A stretch of 38,885 bases of DNA, taken from positions 65,439 through 104,323 of the forward strand of contig DUCC01000014.1 in NCBI GenBank assembly GCA_012959995.1, given 5' to 3'. The translations under genes were made by a program, and so were the position numbers. Below the pieces are notes generated by a model, which was not told the origin of the DNA, did no database searches, and saw nothing but the letters and a program-made list of their open reading frames with translations. Below, one piece after another: positions 24,956 to 33,051 of this stretch. The DNA comes from Acidimicrobiia bacterium (lineage in GTDB: Bacteria; Actinomycetota; Acidimicrobiia; Acidimicrobiales; MedAcidi-G1). The stretch's first letter is position 1, and each line of letters opens with the position of its first letter.

Positions 24956-24977
24956 CCGGCACGAATTTTGATGCCGG
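24956..24977. promoter_or_regulatory. Inverted repeat between lysC and the cyclophilin gene
   Basis: Arms CCGGCA (24956-24961) and TGCCGG (24972-24977) flank a 10-base AT-rich centre. The repeat overlaps the -35 region of the lysC promoter and precedes the cyclophilin start by about 30 bases, so it is a candidate operator or hairpin. Confidence 0.35.
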
Positions 24978-25009
24978 ACCTTCCTTAGAGGTTGTTAAGG
25001 TGCCAACTC

Positions 25010-25813
25010 ATGGCCAAAAAGAAACACGTTCCTTCAATCTCTCCTCCACCGAATCGGCACTCTTCAACCATTCGCATCACCGGTGCTTTGCTTGCTGCCA
25101 TCATGATCGGCGGGCTTATTGCCGCCATTGTGGCCAACAGTGGCGGAAGTACTAGCAGCCTTATTCCACAAACCACACTGGCCGCCAGCAGTTGCCCCGC
25201 CGAAGACGGCAGCGACGCTCCCCTCATGAGTTTTAGTGCACGCCCCACCTGGTGTTTAGCCAGTGGCTTCGACTACACCGCAGTATTTGATACCACCGAG
25301 GGGGAAATCCGGGTCGCCTTAGACATCGACCGCACCCCAGAAACAGTAAATAACTTTGCTGTGTTGACCCGCTACGGCTACTACGACAACACTTCGTTAT
25401 TTCGCTTTGACCCTTCCATCGCCATCATCCAAGGTGGCTCGCCCCACACCAATGATTGGACCGACCCCGGCCCCGGTTACACCATCCCCGACGAAGGTGG
25501 CATGTTCACCTCGATGAGCGACGGGTCTTTACTCGGACCCTTCACCTACCAACCTGGGCAATTAGTTATGGCTCGCTCCGGAGGCCCTAACGCTTCAAGC
25601 GCCCAATTCTTTTTCACGACCGGCCCAGAGGTTTCTCTTTTAGACAACCCAGGGACCTACCTCGTGTTTGGCCAAGCCGACGAAGCAGGCCTGGCGGTTC
25701 TCCAAGCCATGATGGACCTTTACGTGGTTGACGAAACCTCACCCTATGGTGGCGGACCAAGCCGGTCGGTAGACATCAACTCGGTAACCATTGTCGCCAC
25801 CACCGGCGACTGA
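25010..25813 (+). CDS. Membrane-anchored or secreted cyclophilin peptidyl-prolyl isomerase
   Basis: A 267-residue protein with a basic N-terminus, one transmembrane/signal segment at about 22-44 (ITGALLAAIMIGGLIAAIVA), a Ser/Thr linker, and a cyclophilin domain from ~85 to the end. Family pattern: ALDIDRTPETVNNFAVLTRYGYYDNTSLFRF, IIQGGSP, GQLVMARSGGPNASSAQFFFTTG and YLVFGQADEAG. It should catalyse proline isomerisation outside the cytoplasm. ATG 25010 has an AAGG site 9 bases upstream. The active-site arginine of classical cyclophilins falls in LFRF. The next gene aat starts 10 bases after its stop. Confidence 0.9.
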   Translation: MAKKKHVPSISPPPNRHSSTIRITGALLAAIMIGGLIAAIVANSGGSTSSLIPQTTLAASSCPAEDGSDAPLMSFSARPTWCLASGFDYTAVFDTTEGEIRVALDIDRTPETVNNFAVLTRYGYYDNTSLFRFDPSIAIIQGGSPHTNDWTDPGPGYTIPDEGGMFTSMSDGSLLGPFTYQPGQLVMARSGGPNASSAQFFFTTGPEVSLLDNPGTYLVFGQADEAGLAVLQAMMDLYVVDETSPYGGGPSRSVDINSVTIVATTGD

Positions 25814-25823
25814 TCAAGGTTCA

Positions 25824-26492
25824 ATGCCTACCGAACCGGAGCCCAACACGTGGTTGTTTCCTCCGGCCGATACTGCTGACGAACACGGAATGGTGGCCCT
25901 AGGGGCCGACGTTACCCCTGGTACTTTGCTGGCGGCTTATCGCAGTGGATTATTCCCTATGCCCATTGAACCCGGCGGTTTAATGGGTTGGTGGTCACCA
26001 AACCCACGAGGTGTTTTACGCCCCGGGCAAATAAAAATAAGTCGTTCACTCCGGCGCTCTGCCCAACACTTTGAAATCCGCGTAAACACGGCCTTCACCG
26101 AAGTCATGGGTGCTTGTGCTGACCCGTCTCGACCGCAAGGTTGGATCGATGAACAAATCATGGCCGCTTACCTTGCCTTGCATCGGTTGGGTTGGGCCCA
26201 CAGCATTGAGGCCTGGGACGAACAAGGCTTAGCGGGTGGCCTTTATGGCATCACCGTTGGCGGCTTGTTTGCCGGCGAATCAATGTTCCATCGGCGGCCC
26301 GATGCTTCCAAAGTGGCGCTTATGGGTTTAGTTGAACTCATGTCCCCTCAACCAGAGTGGTTGATTGATGTGCAATGGCTCACTGACCATTTAGCTACTT
26401 TGGGTTGCACCGAAATGGCCCGTGACGACTATTTAGCTGTCTTGCCCATGCTGGTTTCTGGCCCTGGGCTTCTTTGGCCAGAAGGGGTTTAA
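25824..26492 (+). CDS. aat: Leucyl/phenylalanyl-tRNA-protein transferase
   Basis: A 222-residue enzyme that adds Leu or Phe from tRNA to proteins with basic N-termini, making them N-end rule substrates for ClpS/ClpAP or ClpCP. Motifs: WLFPPADTADEHGMVALGADVTPGTLLAAYRSGLFPMP, WWSPNPRGVL, SLRRSAQHFEIRVNTAF, GWIDEQIMAAYLALHRLGWAHSIEAW, GGLYGITVGGLFAGESMFH. ATG 25824 follows AAGG; an in-frame GTG at 25791 overlaps the previous gene and is less likely. The stop overlaps the convergent epsilon-subunit gene by 4 bases. Confidence 0.95.
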   Translation: MPTEPEPNTWLFPPADTADEHGMVALGADVTPGTLLAAYRSGLFPMPIEPGGLMGWWSPNPRGVLRPGQIKISRSLRRSAQHFEIRVNTAFTEVMGACADPSRPQGWIDEQIMAAYLALHRLGWAHSIEAWDEQGLAGGLYGITVGGLFAGESMFHRRPDASKVALMGLVELMSPQPEWLIDVQWLTDHLATLGCTEMARDDYLAVLPMLVSGPGLLWPEGV

Positions 26493-26674
26493 ATCTGGTT
26501 GGGGGTCTTTGTTTCTACCCACCAACGACCAGAAAAACGCCACGGAGAAGCGGCTTCGGGTATGGTCGGTGGTTTTTCTTCAGGCCAGAGTTCTTGGTAA
26601 GCCATAACAATGGCCGTGAGTTCCTCGGGTTCTGCGCCAGGAACTGAAACATGCAGTGGAGGATCAACGGCCAT
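26489..26674 (-). CDS. Acyl-CoA carboxylase epsilon subunit
   Basis: A 61-residue protein matching the small epsilon subunit of actinobacterial acyl-CoA carboxylases: a beta-alpha start (LHVSVPGAEPEELTAIVMAYQEL) and the conserved tail with SPWRFSGRWWVET. The subunit stabilises the carboxyltransferase and raises activity. It follows the beta subunit by 3 bases on the same strand, as usual for this pair. Confidence 0.85.
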   Translation of the reverse strand: MAVDPPLHVSVPGAEPEELTAIVMAYQELWPEEKPPTIPEAASPWRFSGRWWVETKTPNQI

Positions 26675-26677
26675 GGT

Positions 26678-28234
26678 TTAAAGCGGCACGTTGCCGTGTT
26701 TACGTTGAGGGGTTTCTACTCGCTTAGTGGCCAAAATTTCTAGGCCAGCGATAAGCCGAAGGCGTGTGGCGGCCGGGTCAATAACTTCGTCAATAAAACC
26801 ATGTTCGGCAGCCACATAGGGGCTAGCGAATTTTTCGGTGTACTCGTCAACCAACTCGACTCGTCGTGCTTGTGGGTCTTCGGCCGCTTCTATCTCACGG
26901 CGGTGAATAATTTCTACCGCCCCTTGAGGCCCCATTACGGCCAGTTCAGCCGTTGGCCAAGCCAGCGAAAGGTCGCAGCCCACCGATTTTGAATCCATCA
27001 CTACGTAAGCCCCACCGTACGCTTTACGGGTGATGACCTGAATGCGGGGCACGGTGGCTTCGCAATAGGCGTAAAGAAGTTTGGCTCCGTGGCGAATAAT
27101 GCCGCCGTATTCTTGATCCACCCCGGGCAAAAAGCCGGGCACGTCTACAAAAGTAACCAACGGCAAGTTGAAGGCATCGCAAGTACGCACAAAGCGTGCT
27201 GCTTTTTCGGCGGCTTGGATGTCGAGCACCCCAGCCAACACCATGGGTTGGTTGCCGACAATACCCACGCTGCGGCCATCCAGACGGGCAAAACCGCACA
27301 CAATATTGCCGCCCCATGCGGCATGATATTCCATAAAATCGCCGTCGTCTATCACCGCAGCGATGACCGCTTTCATGTCGTAGGGCTGGTTTGGGGTGTC
27401 GGGCATGATGTCTGACAGTTCAGGGCATAACCGTTCAGGGTCATCTTTGGAGGTCTGTAGGGGGGTGAGTTCGAGGTTGTTGGCGGGCAGGTAAGCCAAC
27501 AAAGTTTTCACTTCATCGAGTACTTCTTCTTCGCTTTCGGCCACAAAGGTTGCTACCCCAGATTTGGTGGAGTGGCTTTGCGCTCCGCCGAGTTCTTCTA
27601 AGGTGATTTCTTCGCCGGTTACTGTTTTTACGACATCAGGGCCGGTAATGAACATGTGTGATTTTTCACGAACCATGAAGATGAAGTCGGTCATAGCGGG
27701 GCTGTAGACGGCTCCGCCAGCGCATGGGCCAAGCACCACGCTGATTTGAGGAATAACCCCCGAAGATTGGACGTTGCGCCAAAAAATGCCGCCGTACCCG
27801 TCGAGGCTGACCACACCTTCTTGGATGCGTGCCCCGGCGCCATCGTTGAGCCCGATCATGGGGGCGCCTACTGATTGGGCGAGGTCCATTACTTTGTGAA
27901 GTTTTTGCGCAAAGACTTCGCCCAATGCTCCACCAAATACTGTGAAATCTTGAGAGAAAAGAAAAACTTTGCGTCCGTCTATGGTACCCCAACCGGTGAC
28001 CACCCCATCGGTGTAGGGGCGTTCTTCGAGGCCGCTATCTAAAGCCCGGTGGCGTACCAGCATGTCGAGTTCGTTAAACGACCCAGGATCAAGCAGGTAG
28101 TCAATACGTTCACGGGCCAGCATTTTGCCTTTGTCGTGTTGACGCTGGACCGCTCGTTCTGACCCGGCGTGCAAAGCTTCATCTTTGCGTCGCTCGAGGT
28201 CTTCGAGGCGTTCGTTCATGGTGTGTTCAGTCAT
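26678..28234 (-). CDS. pccB: Propionyl/acyl-CoA carboxylase beta (carboxyltransferase) subunit
   Basis: A 518-residue biotin-dependent carboxyltransferase transferring CO2 from carboxybiotin to an acyl-CoA. Typical: RQHDKGKMLARERIDYLLDPGSFNELD, FSQDFTVFGGALGEVFAQKL, GAPMIGLNDGAGARIQEGV, VLGPCAGGAVYSPAMTDF, GITGPDVVK-like FITGPDVVKTVTG, and DVPGFLPGVDQEYGGIIRHGAKLLYAY. An adjacent epsilon subunit and nearby methylmalonyl-CoA epimerase favour propionyl-CoA as substrate, though actinobacterial enzymes can be broad. The biotinylated alpha subunit is not in the window. ATG 28234 chosen; an in-frame start at 28243 adds three residues. Confidence 0.93.
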   Translation of the reverse strand: MTEHTMNERLEDLERRKDEALHAGSERAVQRQHDKGKMLARERIDYLLDPGSFNELDMLVRHRALDSGLEERPYTDGVVTGWGTIDGRKVFLFSQDFTVFGGALGEVFAQKLHKVMDLAQSVGAPMIGLNDGAGARIQEGVVSLDGYGGIFWRNVQSSGVIPQISVVLGPCAGGAVYSPAMTDFIFMVREKSHMFITGPDVVKTVTGEEITLEELGGAQSHSTKSGVATFVAESEEEVLDEVKTLLAYLPANNLELTPLQTSKDDPERLCPELSDIMPDTPNQPYDMKAVIAAVIDDGDFMEYHAAWGGNIVCGFARLDGRSVGIVGNQPMVLAGVLDIQAAEKAARFVRTCDAFNLPLVTFVDVPGFLPGVDQEYGGIIRHGAKLLYAYCEATVPRIQVITRKAYGGAYVVMDSKSVGCDLSLAWPTAELAVMGPQGAVEIIHRREIEAAEDPQARRVELVDEYTEKFASPYVAAEHGFIDEVIDPAATRLRLIAGLEILATKRVETPQRKHGNVPL

Positions 28235-28262
28235 TGGAACCACAGGTTAGCGAAACCACGGG

Positions 28263-29144
28263 CTAACCCCGGCGCTTAGCCAAAGCAAACGCTCGTTGAG
28301 CGATGCGGGGGGCATCAAGATGAGCACAAATTTGTTCAAAATGTTTTTGTGGGCCAACCCAGCAAAGTTGATCCACGTTGTCCATTACCGGGGCGCTGAG
28401 GTCGAGGGTGGCCAGGTGGCGGTAAAGAAATACTTCTTCTTGTTGGTCGGCCAAAGTGGCGGCCAGTTTGGCGGCGCTGCGCACGGCGACTGCCCAATTT
28501 TCATGATGAGCAGGAATGTTTTCGAGGTGCCGGTAGTGGGCCAACAGGGTTGACGAAGATTTTGCTCCCCACCCAGCCAGCCCAGGAATACCATCGGCGG
28601 TGTCGCCTACTAAAGCAAGGTAGTCGGGGATGGATTCTGGGCTGATCCCAAATTTTTCTTGCACCCCTGCTTGGTCGTAAATAATTTCTCGTCGGCGATC
28701 AAACTGCACAATATTTTTTTCGTCGTTTACTACCTGGGCCAGGTCTTTGTCGGGGGTGCAAATCAATACTTGGTTTACCCGAGGGTCGGTGGCTGCTTTA
28801 ACTGCGGCGGCCCCCATGGCGTCGTCCGCTTCGTGGTTGACCATAGAAAACACGGTGAACCCCGCTGCTTCTAACGCCGCATCAAGCAAAGGAAACTGCG
28901 AAAAAAGTTCCGGCGGAGTCCCTTCACCTGTTTTATACCCCTCAAAAAGCTGATTCCGGAAAGATTCCACTACCTGGTCGGTTGCTACCCCCACGTGGGT
29001 AGCGCCTTGGTCTAAAAGGTTCATCATGGAGCCCAACACCCCTCTTGCTGCAGCCACTTCGACCCCTTCACCGGTCACGTGAGAGGGCAAAGCAAAGTGG
29101 TGGCGAAAAAGCTCGTACGTTCCGTCAACGAGGTGAACGTCCAT
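28263..29144 (-). CDS. Stand-alone 5'-3' exonuclease (Pol I N-terminal type)
   Basis: A 293-residue FEN/ExoIX-like nuclease. Metal site residues appear in VHLVDGTYELFRHHFA, HEADDAMGAAA and LICTPDKDLAQVV, and the helix-hairpin-helix region in ALVGDTADGIPGLAGWGAKSSSTLL. It acts on 5' flaps or RNA primers and is separate from any polymerase domain. Its start overlaps the last base of the epimerase gene, so the two are coupled. Placement inside a propionate-metabolism run looks incidental but is compactly co-transcribed. Confidence 0.9.
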   Translation of the reverse strand: MDVHLVDGTYELFRHHFALPSHVTGEGVEVAAARGVLGSMMNLLDQGATHVGVATDQVVESFRNQLFEGYKTGEGTPPELFSQFPLLDAALEAAGFTVFSMVNHEADDAMGAAAVKAATDPRVNQVLICTPDKDLAQVVNDEKNIVQFDRRREIIYDQAGVQEKFGISPESIPDYLALVGDTADGIPGLAGWGAKSSSTLLAHYRHLENIPAHHENWAVAVRSAAKLAATLADQQEEVFLYRHLATLDLSAPVMDNVDQLCWVGPQKHFEQICAHLDAPRIAQRAFALAKRRG

Positions 29145-29557
29145 CAGTCTTGCGCTTTTTCTTGCACCAGTTCGATGAGGGTGCCAAAAGAACCTTTGGG
29201 ATGCACAAAGGCCACGGTGGTGCCACGAGAACCAGGGCGAGGGATCTGGTCAATGGCTCGGCCGCCGGCCGCTACCACCGCCTCAAGAGCAGCGGCACAA
29301 TCATCAACGCGGTAACCGATGTGGTGCATACCTTCGCCGTGGCGTTCCAAAAAGGTTGAAATCGGTGAATCGGGGCGGGTGCCGGTGGTCAGTTGAAGAT
29401 ACGACTCGCCGACCTGGAGCAGGGCTTCTTCTACGCCGTCTCGCTCTACGGTTTCTCGATGGGCTACTTCTGCCCCAAAAGCGGTGCGGTAATAGTCAAT
29501 AGCTTTTTCAAGGTCGTGAACAGCGATGGCCACATGATCAATTTGGGTTAACAGCAT
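29144..29557 (-). CDS. mce: Methylmalonyl-CoA epimerase
   Basis: A 137-residue vicinal-oxygen-chelate enzyme interconverting (R)- and (S)-methylmalonyl-CoA. Pattern: IDHVAIAVHDLEKAIDYYRTAFGAEVAHRE, VGESYLQLTTGTRPDSPISTFLERHGEGMHHIGYRV, and the C-terminal FVHPKGSFGTLIELVQ. Metal ligands are the histidines of DHVAIAV and HHIGYRV and the glutamate of LIELVQ. A GGAG site lies upstream of ATG 29557. Together with the carboxylase genes it forms the propionyl-CoA to methylmalonyl-CoA route; the mutase is not here. Confidence 0.93.
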   Translation of the reverse strand: MLLTQIDHVAIAVHDLEKAIDYYRTAFGAEVAHRETVERDGVEEALLQVGESYLQLTTGTRPDSPISTFLERHGEGMHHIGYRVDDCAAALEAVVAAGGRAIDQIPRPGSRGTTVAFVHPKGSFGTLIELVQEKAQD

Positions 29558-29713
29558 CGAATTATTTCTCCAATCTGAGGCTTTTGTTACGAAAGTTTAA
29601 TTCTGGCTATTTTGGCATGATTTTGCAAAGAGCTCAAAACGATGCCCCCTACCTGCAGTTTTATCATTTTAAGCCTTGAAAATAAAGGGTAAAAAAATAA
29701 TTTGGCCCCTGAC
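29558..29713. other. AT-rich intergenic stretch
   Basis: Part of the longest non-coding gap (286 bp). It is much richer in A and T than its surroundings and must hold the minus-strand promoter for the epimerase operon; a weak TTGCAA...AGAATT pair can be read on the minus strand. No reading frame or repeat of note. Confidence 0.5.
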
Positions 29714-29742
29714 TTGTCATGAAGCTGTCAAAGTTGTAATGT
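29714..29742 (+). promoter_or_regulatory. Strong-looking promoter, plus strand
   Basis: TTGTCA (29714-29719), a 17-base spacer and TAATGT (29737-29742) match the sigma70 consensus well, yet no plus-strand gene follows. It would start a transcript at about 29749. Confidence 0.55.
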
Positions 29743-29748
29743 AATTGC

Positions 29749-29835
29749 AACATGTTGGGTCCCCCTCCTCCCAACTCAGAGAGCGCCTTCGACACCGACC
29801 CAGCAGCGGTTCTCGAAGGCGCTTTCTCTCGTCTT
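29749..29835 (+). ncRNA. Candidate small RNA with two hairpins
   Basis: Downstream of the promoter at 29714-29742 come a hairpin GTTGGG/CCCAAC (29754-29759 with 29770-29775) and then an 11-bp stem AGCGCCTTCGA/TCGAAGGCGCT (29782-29792 with 29813-29823) whose loop can pair further (ACCG/CGGT). A pyrimidine-rich tail TTCTCTCGTCTT follows, so the second hairpin could be the terminator. The predicted RNA is about 87 bases. Alternative: the long stem acts in the other direction after recR. A plus-strand frame begins at ATG 29752 but runs antisense through recR and looks non-coding. Confidence 0.4.
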
Positions 29836-29843
29836 GACATGGG

Positions 29844-30446
29844 TCAAGCCCCGCCGAGGCGTTGGCGGCCCTCTAAGGCCCGTCCCAAAGTAAGTTCGTC
29901 GGCGTATTCCAAGTCGCCGCCCACCGGCAACCCGCTGGCCACTTTGGTAACCAGCACCCCAAGGGGTTCAAGCAATCGGGCCAAATACATCGCGGTGGCT
30001 TCGCCTTCGATATTGGGGTTGGTAGCCAAAATCACTTCGGTGACTTCTTCAGGGTCTAAGCGAGCCAAAAGTTCTGAAATGTGCAACTGGTCGGGGCCCA
30101 CCCCTTCAATGGGGCTAATGGCTCCCCCCAGTACGTGATACCGACCCCGAAACTCACCGGTTCGTTCTACAGCCACAATGTCGCGTGCGTCTTCGACCAC
30201 GCAAATTATTCCGGCCTCTCGGCGACTATCGGCGCATACTGTGCACAGTTCATTTTCAGAAATGTTAAAACAGCGAAGGCAAAAACGAACTTTTCTTTTC
30301 ATTTCGGTAAGGGCGGTGGTTAAACGCTCAACGTCTTCGACGGGTAACTTCATGAGATGAAAGGCCAAGCGTTGCGCCGATTTTGGGCCAACGCCCGGTA
30401 AACGCCCGAGTTCGTCAATTGCGTCTTGAACTGCGTCGGCGTACAT
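29844..30446 (-). CDS. recR: Recombination protein RecR
   Basis: A 200-residue RecR, which with RecF and RecO loads RecA at single-strand gaps. Visible are the N-terminal helix-hairpin-helix ([19 protein letters not shown]), the zinc finger [16 protein letters not shown], the Toprim domain ([28 protein letters not shown]) and the C-terminal [25 protein letters not shown]. Length is standard. It starts 7 bases after dnaX on the same strand, the classic dnaX-recR arrangement (the intervening ybaB-type gene of many genomes is absent here). Confidence 0.97.
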   Translation of the reverse strand: MYADAVQDAIDELGRLPGVGPKSAQRLAFHLMKLPVEDVERLTTALTEMKRKVRFCLRCFNISENELCTVCADSRREAGIICVVEDARDIVAVERTGEFRGRYHVLGGAISPIEGVGPDQLHISELLARLDPEEVTEVILATNPNIEGEATAMYLARLLEPLGVLVTKVASGLPVGGDLEYADELTLGRALEGRQRLGGA

Positions 30447-30453
30447 CGGTCAA

Positions 30454-32190
30454 TTACTCGCCGTCAACGACTTCAGCACCAGGAAAAGCCTGGGTGACTC
30501 GGTCTACCGCAGAGCCTTCATCGGGAGAAGCATCGGTTAACTCCGTGAGGTCGGTGGCAGCATCTTCGTCATCTTTTACTTTTTGCGTTTGTACTTCTTT
30601 TTCTGGCGACGGAGGGGGCGGTGACGCTGCCGCTTTTACTACCAAACGAACTTTAATTTCCGTAGAAAAATGGTGAGATAATGCGGCTTCTGCTTCGGGG
30701 ATCAACTCTTCGCAGCGCGCTCGGTGCGGTTCGTTTGGTAACCCCATGACCACGGTGTTTCCCTCGCACTCCACAAGCTGCACCGCCGACAAGCGCGCCC
30801 GTGCTCTTTTAGATAACCCACTCAAAAGGGTGGTTTGCCAGACTTCAACCAGCGAGGAGAGGTCAGGCATTTCTCCTCCGGTAGGAGCGCTCGGCGCAGA
30901 CACCTCTGCAGGTTTTTCTGGTTCCGCAGCGGCAACTTTTTTAGGTTCAGGAGTCGACTCTGGTGTTTTTTGTGGCTTTGCTGCGCCACCCGCTCGTTGG
31001 GCCAATATTTCTCGAGCACGTGCTCCGGGGCCTTTTGGTGATGGGGCAAGGGCGGCCGTTGTGGCGGCCGCTCCCCCAGCCGCTAACGCCGCTTCAAGTT
31101 GCGCCACCCGCTTGGTAAGCGCATCAACCGCTCCTTTGTCGGTAGCGGTGATTTCTGCGCTGCGGGTCAAACGCACCAAAGCTACTTCTAAATCGACTCG
31201 AGGGTCAGGGGCTCGCCGCATGTCTATAAGGGCCACACCGATGGTTTCTAAAGCTCGGGTAATGCTGGCTGGGGTTACCTGGTTTACAAAGGTTTCCGCC
31301 CGGACACGATCTGCATCGGCGAGTTGTTCGCTGGGCACCCCCATAGCCACCAAAAAGGCGTCACGTAAAGCAGCCAAAAGTGACTCACCCAAAACCCGAG
31401 GTTCACGGCCCTGAGAAATACCGGACCCCAAAGCACCAAGGGCTTTCGCCGTGTCGTTTTGAGCCAAGGCGGCTAAGAGTTCTTCTACCGTGGTGTCATC
31501 GCTGGCCATGCCGCCCGCCACCACACGGTCGAGGGCCGACAACGTATCGCGGGCCGACCCACGCCCCGACCGCACCGCATGGGCCATGCCTTCAGCGGTT
31601 ACGTCAAGGCCAGCATCGGCCGCTACATCAGCGACCAACGATTCAAGATCTTCTACCGGCAACAACTTGAGTTCAAGGTGCTGCGATCGGCTACGAACGG
31701 TTTCGACCACTTTGTGCGGTTCGGTGGTGGCCAACACGAAGACCACATGCTCGGGGGGCTCCTCGAGGGTTTTTAGCAAAGCATTCTCGGCTCCCGAAGT
31801 GAGCATGTGTACCTCGTCAAGCAAATACACCTTGGTGCGTCCCGGCGTACCTAAAGCAACTTTGGATAACAAGTCACGCATATCGTCGACCTTGTTGTTG
31901 GAGGCCGCATCAAGCTCGTGCAAGTCAAACGAGGTGCCGGCTTCCATGGCCACACAGGAGTCGCAGGCACAGCATGGTTCCCCTTCTTGAGGGTCGGTGC
32001 AGTTCAACACTTTGGCCAAAATGCGTGCCGCCGTGGTTTTACCGGTGCCACGGGGCCCGCTGAGCAAGTAGGCGTGCTGCACCCGGTTGTTCTCTACCGC
32101 ATTGCGTAAAGCCGCCACCACGTGTTCTTGACCGCGTATTTCAGAAAAACGACGAGGCCGGTAACGGCGATAAAGGGAGGCGTACTGCAT
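30454..32190 (-). CDS. dnaX: DNA polymerase III gamma/tau subunit
   Basis: A 578-residue clamp-loader ATPase. N-terminal RRYRPRRFSEIRGQEHV, Walker A GPRGTGKTTAARILAK, zinc module (C-x-C-CACDSC), DEVHMLTSGAENALLKTLEEPPEHV and sensor region VRSRSQHLELK. The middle (~355-440) is a low-complexity Ala/Pro/Lys linker, then a tau-like C-terminal domain (~445-530). An acidic tail ends the protein. A TAGGGT box lies 8 bases before ATG 32190. tRNA-Ser, SRP RNA and tadA upstream are the conserved actinobacterial neighbourhood. Confidence 0.96.
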   Translation of the reverse strand: MQYASLYRRYRPRRFSEIRGQEHVVAALRNAVENNRVQHAYLLSGPRGTGKTTAARILAKVLNCTDPQEGEPCCACDSCVAMEAGTSFDLHELDAASNNKVDDMRDLLSKVALGTPGRTKVYLLDEVHMLTSGAENALLKTLEEPPEHVVFVLATTEPHKVVETVRSRSQHLELKLLPVEDLESLVADVAADAGLDVTAEGMAHAVRSGRGSARDTLSALDRVVAGGMASDDTTVEELLAALAQNDTAKALGALGSGISQGREPRVLGESLLAALRDAFLVAMGVPSEQLADADRVRAETFVNQVTPASITRALETIGVALIDMRRAPDPRVDLEVALVRLTRSAEITATDKGAVDALTKRVAQLEAALAAGGAAATTAALAPSPKGPGARAREILAQRAGGAAKPQKTPESTPEPKKVAAAEPEKPAEVSAPSAPTGGEMPDLSSLVEVWQTTLLSGLSKRARARLSAVQLVECEGNTVVMGLPNEPHRARCEELIPEAEAALSHHFSTEIKVRLVVKAAASPPPPSPEKEVQTQKVKDDEDAATDLTELTDASPDEGSAVDRVTQAFPGAEVVDGE

Positions 32191-32255
32191 ACCTGATCAC
32201 CCTACCCTTTTGGGGTGACCGGCATTGGCTTCACAACCGGAACCCCAAAGGGTTT

Positions 32256-32345
32256 TGGCGGATGGGGTGGGATTCGAACCCACGGTGACCGCAAGGCCAC
32301 ACACGCTTTCCAAGCGTGCCGATTCGGCCGCTCTCGCACCCATCC
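32256..32345 (-). tRNA. tRNA-Ser (anticodon GGA), CCA encoded
   Basis: On the minus strand the acceptor GGATGGG pairs with CCCATCC, the anticodon stem CACGC/GCGTG holds the loop TTGGAAA, a long class II variable arm follows, and the T arm is GTGGGTTCGAATCCCAC. Discriminator G and an encoded CCA end at 32256. It reads UCC and UCU codons. Confidence 0.97.
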
Positions 32346-32410
32346 AAGTTTCACCCGTAGGCGAGACCGAACGCTAAGGGTATCGTTACCGGACACCCGT
32401 TTTGTGGTGT

Positions 32411-32512
32411 GGCGGTCGGGTCCTGTGCGACCAGAGCCCGTGAATCGAGTCAGGGCCGGAAGGCAGCAGCTCTCAGCGGAACCTCTGGGGTGCCGCAGAT
32501 CACCTGGCCGCC
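32411..32512 (+). ncRNA. ffs: SRP RNA, small bacterial (4.5S) type
   Basis: The signature helix 8 loop sequence GTCAGGGCCGGAAGGCAGCAGC occurs at about 32449-32470, and the ends GGCGGTCGGGT and ACCTGGCCGCC pair to close a single long hairpin of about 102 bases. The RNA binds Ffh to form the signal recognition particle. A terminator follows within 10 bases. It lies between tRNA-Ser and tadA. Confidence 0.96.
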
Positions 32513-32520
32513 ACTCCCCA

Positions 32521-32540
32521 GAACGGGTGTCGTTCTTTTT
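32521..32540 (+). terminator. Intrinsic terminator of SRP RNA gene
   Basis: GAACG and CGTTC pair around GGTGT and are followed by TTTTT. It ends the SRP RNA transcript just before the tadA promoter. Confidence 0.85.
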
Positions 32541-32545
32541 GGGCC

Positions 32546-32551
32546 TAACCT
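32546..32551 (+). promoter_or_regulatory. tadA -10 box
   Basis: TAACCT ends 7 bases before GTG 32559, consistent with leaderless transcription of tadA independently of the terminated SRP RNA. Confidence 0.45.
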
Positions 32552-32558
32552 GCGCAAG

Positions 32559-33011
32559 GTGAACGACCATCAGTTAATGACCGCCGCCCTTGAACAAGCC
32601 CAAAAAGCTTTGGCGGCCGGCGAGGTTCCTATTGGCGCGGTGGTGGCCGTTGACGGTGAAATTATTGGTACCGGCCATAACGAACGGCAAGCCAGCAACG
32701 ACCCCACTGCTCACGCCGAGGTGCTGGCTCTTCGCCAAGCCGCCCAACATCAAGGGGATTGGCGTTTAGCGGACGCCATCTTGGTGGTTACTTTGGAGCC
32801 CTGCCCTATGTGTGCCGGGGCGGCCTGGGCATCACGCATAGGTCGAGTGGTCTTTGGGGCCGCCAACATGGAGGCCGGATCTTTAGGTTCGCTGCTTCAT
32901 GTGGGGGCCGACCCGCGGCTAAATCACGAATTTCCGGTAACCGGCGGGGTGCAAGCCGAAGCCTGTACTGCGCTGCTGGATACTTTCTTTAATCAACTAC
33001 GCCAGCCTTAA
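32559..33011 (+). CDS. tadA: tRNA-specific adenosine deaminase
   Basis: A 150-residue cytidine-deaminase-fold enzyme converting A34 to inosine in tRNA-Arg(ACG). Zinc residues are H52-A-E54 in PTAHAEVLAL and C82/C85 in EPCPMCAGAAW; E54 is the proton shuttle. Further TadA signs are GEVPIGAVVAVDGE, NERQASNDPTAH and VVFGAANMEAGSLGSLL. GTG 32559 is chosen from the -10 box; ATG 32577 is an alternative six residues in. It sits between SRP RNA and a second tRNA-Ser. Confidence 0.94.
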   Translation: MNDHQLMTAALEQAQKALAAGEVPIGAVVAVDGEIIGTGHNERQASNDPTAHAEVLALRQAAQHQGDWRLADAILVVTLEPCPMCAGAAWASRIGRVVFGAANMEAGSLGSLLHVGADPRLNHEFPVTGGVQAEACTALLDTFFNQLRQP

Positions 33012-33051
33012 CCGTTGGGCACTGCGCCCAACGTGGCTAGCCTCGCTGGTG

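Noticed and set aside
29752-30138. Plus-strand 128-codon frame starting near the promoter at 29714
   Set aside because: Most of it is antisense to the well-supported recR, and its composition is proline/serine/arginine-rich as expected for a shadow frame.
30746-31414. Long plus-strand frame opposite dnaX
   Set aside because: It mirrors the alanine-rich linker of dnaX and shows low-complexity Ala/Ser/Arg composition without any recognisable domain.
32204-32255. Short inverted repeats ACCCTTTTGGGGT and AACCCCAAAGGGTT between dnaX and tRNA-Ser
   Set aside because: Possible weak tRNA terminator or processing site, but the stems are short, overlap the dnaX promoter and have no clear T-run in a consistent direction.
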